A stretch of DNA of 15,224 nt, taken from the NCBI GenBank assembly GCA_964627035.1, contig CAZVKN010000052.1:1-15224 (forward strand). Direction: 5' to 3'. The stretch's first letter is position 1. Every line of letters begins with the position of its first letter. This document shows positions 1 to 6,524 of this stretch, one piece after another. Position numbers and translations under genes: made by a program. This stretch comes from CAZVKN01 sp964627035 (lineage in GTDB: Bacteria; Electryoneota; AABM5-125-24; Hatepunaeales; Hatepunaeaceae). Under the pieces are notes generated by a model. It did not search any database and was not told the origin of the DNA. It saw only the letters and a list, made by a program, of their open reading frames with translations.

Positions 1-1264
1 TATAAGTCCATAACACTAAATATAATTTAGTGCAAGAACTTAAGCAATCACCTATTTTAATAATAATGATGTGATCGCAGGAACTGTGCATAGCTTTCAA
101 GGAACAGAAGCTGATGTTGTGATTTTTGATCTGGTTATTGATGAGCCACATTGGAGAGCAAATTTGTTCTGGCCAAAGGTAGATGAACAAATTAAGAGAA
201 TGATGAATGTAGCTCTAACAAGGGCAAAATTTAGATTAATCGTTATTGGTGATTTTAATTACTGCTTAGCTCGTGGAAAGAAGTCATTTCTTGGAAAAAC
301 ACTACTCCCCTTCTTGTTAGGTTCTTACCCAAAAATTGATGCTGCTCAATTATTACCCGAAGGATTAGCAGCTCGTGCAGCGGATGCACAAATTACAGCC
401 ATAGGAGGAGAAGTTGAATTAGATAGCGAAAGGATTCTCACAACTCAGACAAATTATTACCGTTTCCTCATTTCTGATTTTAATAATGCTTGTAAGAGGA
501 TAATAATTTATTCTGCCTTTCTTACAAAGAACAGGATGACCTTTCTTTTACCTGCATTACACGGAGCACTATCACGGAGTGTGGAGGTGTTTTTAATCAC
601 AAAATCACATTCTGAGCGTTCAGCCAAGGAAATTCAAAATATCAGGACAATTGAAAATCAGCTAACAGAAATAGGTGTGGTGGTGATTCACAAGATGGGG
701 TCACATGAAAAACTGATCTTTATTGATGACGACATTCTTTGGGTAGGATCACTGAATACTCTAAGTCAAAGAGATTCTCAAGAAATAATGGAGCGTCGAA
801 AGAACCGGAATGTATATCTGGATTACATAAAAACTCTGAGGCTTCAAGAATTACTTGAAGTCCAAGGAAATCCAGAATCAAAGTGCCCCATTTGTGATTC
901 CGAAATGATCGCTTCCGAAGGTGCTGATCAACCTTTTTACTGGCGTTGTGTTAATGATAAGTGTTACACGAGAAGTATTGATCAGCCATACCCATTTGAC
1001 GGTGTTCTTAAGTGTCATAATTGCAATGCTTCATTATCCTTTGGATATTGGGGTGAATCCCCCTACTGGCGTTGTGATGAAAACACACGTCACAGACAAC
1101 GAATATATAAATCGCATTTACGACTTCCAAAAATGGTAAAGCTCATACCAAAAAAAGAGCATAGGAAAATATGCAGATTATATAGCCTGAATTCATTAAC
1201 TGAATTAATCAGGAGTGATCAATGCAACAACACAGACATATTGCAGAAGACTCTATTTGATTGA
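1..1264 (+). pseudogene. SF1 (DNA2/NAM7-like) helicase C-terminus fused to PLD-like domain and zinc ribbons; 5' truncated and frame-broken
   Basis: The open frame runs from GTG at 71 to TGA at 1264 (397 residues). Residues 4-20 resemble SF1 helicase motif V (GTVHSFQGTEADVV) and residues 44-61 motif VI (NVALTRAK). Residues 142-235 look like half of a phospholipase D-family nuclease domain, with H212-x-K214 and a following GSLN at 226-229. Paired cysteines at 272/275/293/298 and 315/318/335 suggest zinc ribbons. The Walker A half of the helicase must lie upstream of the window. Bases 2-10 read ISP in the frame used after 71, but 12-65 read NTKYNLVQELKQSPILII in another frame; joined, they give a plausible helicase ISPY..(Q) segment. 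The frame of the 3' part has TAA at 11, 17 and 41. Net losses of two bases near 11 and one near 60-70 would explain this. It is either a decaying gene or has assembly indels. Helicase-PLD fusions often occur in defence islands; that role is inferred here. Confidence 0.72.
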
Positions 1265-1377
1265 TTAGAGCCCTTTTGGGTGCACTGCAGGTTGCGGGTC
1301 GTCGTGTGGAGGTAGTACAACAGACGGATAAATTTGCTGTTTTTTAGTTGCATGGACATCTGTCCAGGAATTACGTT

Positions 1378-1456
1378 ATTTGTCATTCCTGCGAAGGCAG
1401 GAATCTCCTAAGTTATTGTTAACACTGGATTCCATATCAAATTAGGAATGTCAAAT
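1378..1456. repeat. 79-bp MITE-like element with 13-bp imperfect terminal inverted repeats
   Basis: The left end, ATTTGTCATTCCT (1378-1390), and the right end, AGGAATGTCAAAT (1444-1456), are inverted copies with one mismatch. Inside lies a perfect 8-bp hairpin, ATTCCTGC-gaag-GCAGGAAT (1385-1404), followed by a CTGGATTCC segment. This resembles the widespread 'cattcctgcgaaggcaggaat' class of dispersed repeats in Gram-negative genomes. No ORF is present. Confidence 0.6.
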
Positions 1457-1461
1457 TGTCT

Positions 1462-1487
1462 GCTGTCAGGTCGCCGTACCTGACAGC
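1462..1487. repeat. Palindromic repeat with 10-bp stem (GCTGTCAGGT arms)
   Basis: GCTGTCAGGT (1462-1471) and ACCTGACAGC (1478-1487) are perfect inverted arms around the 6-base loop CGCCGT. It shares the outer GCTGTCA/TGACAGC heptamers and loop length with the hairpin at 1514-1539, so the two look like members of one REP-like family. There is no T-tract to suggest a terminator. Confidence 0.6.
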
Positions 1488-1513
1488 CATCTGACAGATA
1501 TTTCATAATTTAG

Positions 1514-1539
1514 GCTGTCAACCGCGGCGGGTTGACAGC
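1514..1539. repeat. Second palindromic repeat of the same family (GCTGTCAACC arms)
   Basis: GCTGTCAACC (1514-1523) and GGTTGACAGC (1530-1539) form a perfect 10-bp stem with the 6-base loop GCGGCG. Compared with the element at 1462, the outer seven pairs are identical. The inner pairs changed from GGT/ACC to ACC/GGT, so stem pairing is conserved although the sequence differs. That pattern suggests the hairpin shape is what is maintained. Confidence 0.6.
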
Positions 1540-1569
1540 GGATTCACATATTCTCAGACAGACTCATGG

Positions 1570-1585
1570 GCGTGATGAATCACGC
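1570..1585. repeat. Short palindrome GCGTGAT-GA-ATCACGC
   Basis: This is a perfect 7-bp inverted repeat with a 2-base centre, extendable by G-T and G-C pairs on either side. It lies 21 bases past the stop codon of the aconitase-family gene, which is read on the minus strand. It lacks a T-tract, so it looks like a dispersed repeat rather than a standard terminator, although it could stabilise that transcript's 3' end. Confidence 0.45.
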
Positions 1586-1606
1586 TCCTACAGGATTCAA
1601 AGCTGC

Positions 1607-2851
1607 TTAATCCTGATTACACAGCACTCCTTTTAACGCTGTCCAGGCAGCCGTTTGAGGACTGACAAGGTAGGTTTCACCGAGTCCCTGCTTGCCCTTG
1701 AAATTTCGATTTGAAGTTGAAACCTGTACTTCTCCTGCTCCGGTCATGCCGATCTGCCCTGAAGCGCAGCCGCCGCATCCCGCTTGGGAGATAATCACAC
1801 CTGCCTTTATCAAATCCTGAAACGTGCCGTCATCGAGGATACGCTCGTAAACAGAACGAGTAGCGGGCACCATCTTCATCATTACACCGGGTTCAATCTT
1901 CTTTCCGCCAAGAATGTCCGCAACAGCACGAAAATCCTCCCATCTGCCGTTGGTGCACGATCCGACGAACACGCTGTCAACCCGAACATCTTTTATTTCA
2001 CTAATAGGAGTCCCACCGTTTGGAGTCGGCGGGGGGGAAACCATTGGAGGCAGCGAAGATACATCATAGCGATATGAAGCAGCATAATTTGCATCCGAAT
2101 CAGCTTCGGGCTGTTCTACATCAATTTTATGATTTTGTCTGTAAAACTGGGCAACTGAATCGGACGGTGGCAGAAAAAACGCAATCGCTCCCGCTTCCGT
2201 TGCCAGCGAGCACAGAGTTATGCGTCCTGCAAGATCGAGCTTCTCAACAGCCGATCCGTATATCTCAACCGCTTTTCCTAATGCTTTATCCGTTCCGAGT
2301 TCATTCAATAGGTACAGTGCAAGATCTTTTGCGTGAGTATTGGCAGGTAAATCTCCGTCAAGATCAACACGGACAGTTTCAGGTACTTCAAACCAAGTCC
2401 TTCCGGCGCGGAAGATATATGCAATATCCACATCACCCATGCCCTGACCGAACGCTCCGACTGCACCGAGTATGTTAAAATGTGAATCGGTTCCGACAGC
2501 CGTCTGACCGGGCAAAACCAACCCCTTTTCCATAGCAACGTGTGTGCCGATTCCTGCATCCACGTCATACAGATGCACATTGTGCTCTCTGGCAAATATC
2601 CTGCACAGATGCTGATTGTTGGCGTAACCTGTGGTATTCGCAGGGGCATTGGTGTCGAACGTGAATGCTGTCCTGCCGGGGTCAGCCACAGGATTGTCAG
2701 GGAATTTGACGTTCAGATGTTTGACAACATTAGGACCACCGAAATCTCGTGCGGATCTGTAGTCAATATCTATCCAGACAATACTACCGGGGCTGACTGA
2801 TTTTGCATCCGTGTGACGGGATATGATTTTTTCTATAATAGTGTGAGACAT
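1607..2851 (-). CDS. Aconitase-superfamily hydro-lyase large subunit, LeuC-like (3-isopropylmalate dehydratase / homoaconitase type)
   Basis: This 414-residue protein belongs to the 4Fe-4S hydro-lyase family that includes LeuC and homoaconitase, and probably isomerises or dehydrates a hydroxy-di/tricarboxylic acid. It shows the family N-terminus (TIIEKIISRH..SPGSIV), the GTDSHFNILGAVGAFGQGMG block at 120-139, a cluster cysteine in GSCTNG (C299), and C359/C362 in AGCGGC. The anion-binding STSNRNFKGKQG follows at 378-389. The length matches stand-alone large subunits of about 420 residues. No LeuD-like small subunit is adjacent, so the partner must be encoded elsewhere. GCGGC replaces the GCxxC forms with Pro or Met seen in many LeuC proteins, so the exact substrate is unclear. 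No Shine-Dalgarno is visible before the ATG, and a repeat begins two bases upstream. The start is supported by the conserved N-terminus. Confidence 0.88.
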   Translation of the reverse strand: MSHTIIEKIISRHTDAKSVSPGSIVWIDIDYRSARDFGGPNVVKHLNVKFPDNPVADPGRTAFTFDTNAPANTTGYANNQHLCRIFAREHNVHLYDVDAGIGTHVAMEKGLVLPGQTAVGTDSHFNILGAVGAFGQGMGDVDIAYIFRAGRTWFEVPETVRVDLDGDLPANTHAKDLALYLLNELGTDKALGKAVEIYGSAVEKLDLAGRITLCSLATEAGAIAFFLPPSDSVAQFYRQNHKIDVEQPEADSDANYAASYRYDVSSLPPMVSPPPTPNGGTPISEIKDVRVDSVFVGSCTNGRWEDFRAVADILGGKKIEPGVMMKMVPATRSVYERILDDGTFQDLIKAGVIISQAGCGGCASGQIGMTGAGEVQVSTSNRNFKGKQGLGETYLVSPQTAAWTALKGVLCNQD

Positions 2852-2852
2852 G

Positions 2853-2964
2853 TTGTAGTCAATTAGTATTTGTTTGATGTGAAGTTATAATCTGTAATCA
2901 GGCTTGTCCAAAGCTAGACATGTGGTTGAGCCCAATGTCGTGGTTGAGACAACCACGACTACAA
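2853..2964. repeat. Twin-hairpin dispersed repeat, copy 1 (degenerate), with 8-bp terminal inverted repeats
   Basis: The ends TTGTAGTC (2853-2860) and GACTACAA (2957-2964) are perfect inverted copies. Inside, GTCGTGGTT (2937-2945) and AACCACGAC (2951-2959) form a 9-bp hairpin. The right part (about 2929-2965), read in reverse complement, matches the element at 6413-6466, including the ACATxGGGCT join; the left part differs. It fills the 131-bp gap between the CopZ-like gene and the aconitase-family gene. Confidence 0.55.
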
Positions 2965-2982
2965 TTTACACTCTCACTGTTT

Positions 2983-3189
2983 TTATGTCATCTTGAAACC
3001 TGATTTCTCAACCGTTTCCTTCAGAAGAGACTGATAAGGTTGTTCACCTTCATATTCGACCTCAACCTTTTTTCCGAGATGATCAGCTTTAACAGCAGTA
3101 ATTCCGGGTAATTTCCTGAGTCCGTTCTCAACTGCTTTTTCGCAGCCACCGCAGCTCATTCCGGTGACCTTTATAATTAAAATTGCCAT
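2983..3189 (-). CDS. Heavy-metal-associated (HMA) domain protein, CopZ-like copper chaperone
   Basis: This is a single 68-residue HMA domain with the metal-binding motif GMSCGGC, where C13 and C16 would bind one soft-metal ion, typically Cu(I). Its length and beta-alpha-beta pattern match stand-alone CopZ/MerP-like chaperones. It has no signal peptide, so it is probably cytoplasmic. A good ribosome site, AAGGA, lies five bases before the ATG. It starts 22 bases after the stop of the heptose kinase gene on the same strand, so the two are probably co-transcribed. No copper ATPase or regulator is in the window, so the metal and the partner cannot be assigned. Confidence 0.88.
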   Translation of the reverse strand: MAILIIKVTGMSCGGCEKAVENGLRKLPGITAVKADHLGKKVEVEYEGEQPYQSLLKETVEKSGFKMT

Positions 3190-3211
3190 GTTGTTCCTTT
3201 ATAATGTGACT

Positions 3212-4195
3212 TCATTCCAAACAGATTCTTTTCAGTTTGTCCGGATCCACAGGTATAGCCCCGACTTCAGCGATGACTACACTTGCTGCACAATTGCCGA
3301 GACAGGCAGCTTCAACAATGTCGGATCCTCCCGCCAATGCAGCCATAATGGTGGCAATAACCGTATCACCTGCTCCGGAGACGTCATGAACCTGTCGCGC
3401 TTGGGTTGGGAGGAAATGCACATCGTCCGGGGTGAACAGTGCCATCCCATGTTCACCGCGTGTGACGAGCAAATGCTCGACCTCGAGCTTGTCTTTTACT
3501 TCATGCCCGGCTGTAATCAGTGATTTTTCATCTTCAACGTTGTAGCCGACTGCAGTTTCAATTTCACGCAGATTGGGCTTGAACAGTGTTGCGCCCTTAT
3601 ACGCCCAGAAATTGTTCCATTTTGGATCAACTCCGACCGAAACGGAGTTAGTTTGACACAATGCGATTATTTCTTCAATTAAATTAGGAGACAGTACACC
3701 TTTGTTATAGTCTTCGAGGATGACCGCATCAAGTTGACCCATTACCGACTCTAACTGGTTCAGTAGTCTATCGCCTATGGATTTGTCTAAACCGTCAGTT
3801 TTTTCACGATCTATACGAACGATGTGCTGATTGCCTGCGATTACACGTGTTTTTACGCTGGTAGGACGTGTAGGGTCAATGATGATGTTTTCACTGTCGA
3901 ATCCAGATTTATTAACTGCATCAAGGAGATGTTTACCTTCAGGATCATCTCCCACTACTCCGAAAAGGAAAAGATTTGCTCCGAGTGAACCGACATTTGC
4001 CGCAACATTCGCAGCACCACCGAGGTTGTATGACTCTCCTTCAAGTGAGAGTACCGGAACCGGTGCTTCCGGAGAGATTCGATCTACTACCCCCCATATA
4101 TATTTATCCAACATCAAGTCACCGATGACTGCGATCCTGGCGTTCCTGATGCCGCTAAAAATCTTGTCCAATCTATCCGAGCTGAATTTCTTCAT
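3212..4195 (-). CDS. rfaE1: D-glycero-beta-D-manno-heptose-7-phosphate kinase (RfaE1/HldE kinase domain)
   Basis: This PfkB/ribokinase-family kinase of 327 residues phosphorylates heptose 7-phosphate at C1 on the route to ADP-heptose for the LPS inner core. Visible marks are GDLMLDKYIWGVVDRISPEAPVPVL (the substrate region at 25-49), NLGGAANVAANV at 57-68, DPK at 190-192, KPN at 206-208 and the catalytic DVSGAGDT at 271-278 with base D277. It covers only the kinase domain, so the nucleotidyltransferase (RfaE2) must be encoded elsewhere. AGGGA lies a few bases before the ATG. A 109-bp gap separates it from the upstream thioredoxin/NHL gene on the same strand. The gene implies an outer membrane with heptose-containing LPS or another ADP-heptose product. 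Confidence 0.93.
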   Translation of the reverse strand: MKKFSSDRLDKIFSGIRNARIAVIGDLMLDKYIWGVVDRISPEAPVPVLSLEGESYNLGGAANVAANVGSLGANLFLFGVVGDDPEGKHLLDAVNKSGFDSENIIIDPTRPTSVKTRVIAGNQHIVRIDREKTDGLDKSIGDRLLNQLESVMGQLDAVILEDYNKGVLSPNLIEEIIALCQTNSVSVGVDPKWNNFWAYKGATLFKPNLREIETAVGYNVEDEKSLITAGHEVKDKLEVEHLLVTRGEHGMALFTPDDVHFLPTQARQVHDVSGAGDTVIATIMAALAGGSDIVEAACLGNCAASVVIAEVGAIPVDPDKLKRICLE

Positions 4196-4304
4196 CTATA
4201 TCCCTAAATATTCACAGCAATATAACTACTGCAATTCAAACTGACAAGCATATTTACGTTAAAAAGAGACGAAAGGAAATGATGTAAATAAATATTCTCA
4301 AACT

Positions 4305-6263
4305 TTATTTGCCAATGTTGAAATTGATTGTGTTTATGTCACTACTCTCAGTGACTTGCACCGGTATCTTTACTCTCTTGTGAGCACGCCAGCATAAACC
4401 GATATTGTCCATACTGCAGTACAGCCAGTCAACCTCAAGAATTACATCATCTGAACCGACAGTCCACTCAATTGGAATAGTGAATTGCTTACCGAATTCT
4501 GCCGGAATTGACACTACATCTCCTTCTTTCGGTTTGGCTATAGAACCACCATTTTTCAACGTCAGAATGACATCCGAACCGGGATTAAACTTGGTATTAA
4601 CAGGTAAATCTATCGTCAATTGAATACTGCCTCTTCCGGGTTTGACAGATTGCATCTCCAAAGTGACATCAATATCACCATGAGATGTAGCAGCAGATTT
4701 CTCATGAACATTCAGAGTTGTTACTTCTCGAGTAAGAATGTCAATCACCCGGATAGCATTATTATCCGTGTCAGCCACATACAATTTCCCATCGTGGTAA
4801 TCAAGTCCACCCGGTTCATAGAACCGAGAAGATTCTCCTTTACCATCCTGATATCCCTGCTCACTGCCACCTGAAAGTGTTGTAGTCAGCCGTGTTTTCG
4901 GATCAATAGTCTTAATCTTTGAGTTGTATGTATCCGCAATGTATAGCAGATTACCGTCTGAAGTCACACCAAGCGGATGCTGCAGCCGAACTTTGTCACC
5001 GATTCCGTCAACATCACCGAATTCAAACAGATCTAATCCAACAACCGTGCCTACCCGACCATCCTCCGGATACAGCTCCACAAATCGAATTGCAGACACT
5101 TCGCTGTCAGTAAAATAGAGCTTGTCACCAATAATGCTAAGACCGCTCGGTTGAGCGAGCGATGCCCGTTTACGCAGACCGTCCAGAAGACCCTCGCTGC
5201 TTGTTCCTGCGAATGGTGCTGTCCAACCATCTTCGAGCCGGATTGACCAAATCTGATGCGAACCCGCCATTGCTATGTATAACTGTCCATCCTTGTGCTT
5301 CACATCCCAGGGAGAGGCGAGCTGGACTTCCTGTCCCCATCCTGGTTCACCACTTCTCCAACCTGCTTGTGAGCCGTTACCTGCAACGGTTGTGACAGTT
5401 CTTGATTTCAAATCAGCCACTCTGACTGCATGATTTTCGGTATCCGCTATGTATAGTTTGTCACCAACCAGCTCCATACCTTGCGGATGCTTGAACTGAG
5501 CAGATTCAAAATAACCATCAACATATCCATATCTTCCCGATCCGATGCTACTTATCACCTCACCATCTTCTAACCTGCATATCACAATCCGGTTATTGTT
5601 CTGATCAGAAACAAACAGACGTTCACTTTCTCCATCAACCAGCACTTTCCCCGGAAATGAGAGGTAAGAGTCAGTTTGAGCCTGATCTTTCTCTCTCTCA
5701 AGTGCGAGTGGAATGGGAGTCCTGTCAATTTGGTCACCATACTCTTTCACCATCTGCCGGATAAGTTCGGCATACCGATCATACACTCCCTCACCGGAGC
5801 TGGACATTGTCAGATGTCCATACGGATCAATCAGAACAATAGAGGGCCATGCACGGATTCCGAACGACTGCCAGATGATGAATTGACTGTCGTTGACTAC
5901 TGGATGTTCAATCTCATAGCGCAAGATCGCTTTGTGGATATTTTCCGTTCCCTTTTCCTGAGTGAACTTGGCACTATGGACACCGATCACGACCAGTTCA
6001 TCCTTAAATTCTTCTTCAAGTTGCTTCAGGTCGGGAATAACATGCATACAGTTAATGCAGCAGTATGTCCAAAAATCCAGCATTACAATCTTGCCCTGCA
6101 GGTCAGTTAGTTTCAACGGCTTGTCCACATTGAGCCATTCCAGCCCATCCGGAAATTCGGGCACATACATTTTCGACGACCTCTCTTTTGGTTTTTCAGA
6201 TCCTGCCGGTGAGCAGGACATTGATATTGTTATTACGATTCCAATTAATAGCAGCATTCGCAT
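4305..6263 (-). CDS. NHLRC2-like lipoprotein: thioredoxin-like domain plus NHL beta-propeller and C-terminal beta domain
   Basis: The 652-residue protein starts with a hydrophobic signal ending in a lipobox-like SMSC (C17), so it is probably anchored on the outer face of the inner membrane or in the outer membrane. Residues about 35-175 form a thioredoxin-like domain with WTYCCINCMHV; the redox pair is C69/C72, preceded by an extra C68. Six or so NHL repeats (about 195-520; LYIADTENHAVRV, LYIADTYNSKIKT, LYVADTDNNAIRV) should form a propeller. A beta-rich tail with LYCSMDNIGLCWRAH resembles the C-terminal domain of NHLRC2. The order and the CCINC motif match NHLRC2-family proteins, whose bacterial role is not established. 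AGGAG lies 11 bases before the ATG. A periplasmic redox or scaffold role is inferred. Confidence 0.85.
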   Translation of the reverse strand: MRMLLLIGIVITISMSCSPAGSEKPKERSSKMYVPEFPDGLEWLNVDKPLKLTDLQGKIVMLDFWTYCCINCMHVIPDLKQLEEEFKDELVVIGVHSAKFTQEKGTENIHKAILRYEIEHPVVNDSQFIIWQSFGIRAWPSIVLIDPYGHLTMSSSGEGVYDRYAELIRQMVKEYGDQIDRTPIPLALEREKDQAQTDSYLSFPGKVLVDGESERLFVSDQNNNRIVICRLEDGEVISSIGSGRYGYVDGYFESAQFKHPQGMELVGDKLYIADTENHAVRVADLKSRTVTTVAGNGSQAGWRSGEPGWGQEVQLASPWDVKHKDGQLYIAMAGSHQIWSIRLEDGWTAPFAGTSSEGLLDGLRKRASLAQPSGLSIIGDKLYFTDSEVSAIRFVELYPEDGRVGTVVGLDLFEFGDVDGIGDKVRLQHPLGVTSDGNLLYIADTYNSKIKTIDPKTRLTTTLSGGSEQGYQDGKGESSRFYEPGGLDYHDGKLYVADTDNNAIRVIDILTREVTTLNVHEKSAATSHGDIDVTLEMQSVKPGRGSIQLTIDLPVNTKFNPGSDVILTLKNGGSIAKPKEGDVVSIPAEFGKQFTIPIEWTVGSDDVILEVDWLYCSMDNIGLCWRAHKRVKIPVQVTESSDINTINFNIGK

Positions 6264-6412
6264 GATTTATGTCTCTCCTAAACCTATCTTAAGGAAATAC
6301 GCAGGGACATATACTTTGTTGAACGATGTGCGGGCACCATTTGAAGGAATGGGGACAGTTGCTTAATTGCCGTAATAGAGTTATTTTTGAAAGAAGTGCC
6401 TCTAATAGGATA

Positions 6413-6466
6413 TGTAGTCGTGGTTGCCCCAACCACGACATCGGGCTTGAGACAAGCCCAACTACA
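6413..6466. repeat. Twin-hairpin dispersed repeat, copy 2 (intact)
   Basis: Ends TGTAGT (6413-6418) and ACTACA (6461-6466) are inverted. Between them sit two perfect hairpins: GTCGTGGTT-gcccc-AACCACGAC (6417-6439) and GGGCTTG-aga-CAAGCCC (6443-6459). The unit is 54 bp with no coding capacity. A related degenerate copy lies at 2853-2964 in the opposite orientation. It sits in the divergent intergenic region between two gene clusters, where it could affect transcription of either. Confidence 0.65.
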
Positions 6467-6480
6467 AATTCAACAATGAG

Positions 6481-6510
6481 TTGACAGCATCTTCTCAAAG
6501 ACAATGTAAC
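6481..6510 (+). promoter_or_regulatory. Candidate sigma-70 promoter for the 6525 operon
   Basis: TTGACA at 6481-6486 is a perfect -35 box; 18 bases later TGTAAC (6505-6510) matches four of six -10 positions. Transcription would begin about 6517, nearly at the start codon, giving a very short leader. That fits the lack of a visible Shine-Dalgarno for the next gene. The remaining intergenic stretch, 6264-6412, holds only the leader of the minus-strand thioredoxin/NHL gene and no promoter I can call. Confidence 0.35.
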
Positions 6511-6524
6511 CACTTTTGCGACGA

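Noticed and set aside
1319..1346. Terminator after the helicase remnant (AACAG ... CTGTTTTTT)
   Set aside because: Only a 5-bp A/T-weak stem with a 13-base loop; the T-run is real but the hairpin is too poor to list.
1385..1539. CRISPR-like array in the palindrome cluster
   Set aside because: The hairpins differ in sequence and spacing, with no repeated 24-40 bp units and no cas genes.
2020..2478. 152-residue plus-strand open frame opposite the aconitase-family gene
   Set aside because: It is antisense to a well-conserved enzyme, with no ribosome site or domain; a shadow frame.
6289..6513. 74-residue minus-strand open frame in the divergent intergenic region
   Set aside because: It runs through the twin-hairpin repeat and the leader of the thioredoxin/NHL gene; no ribosome site or recognisable domain.
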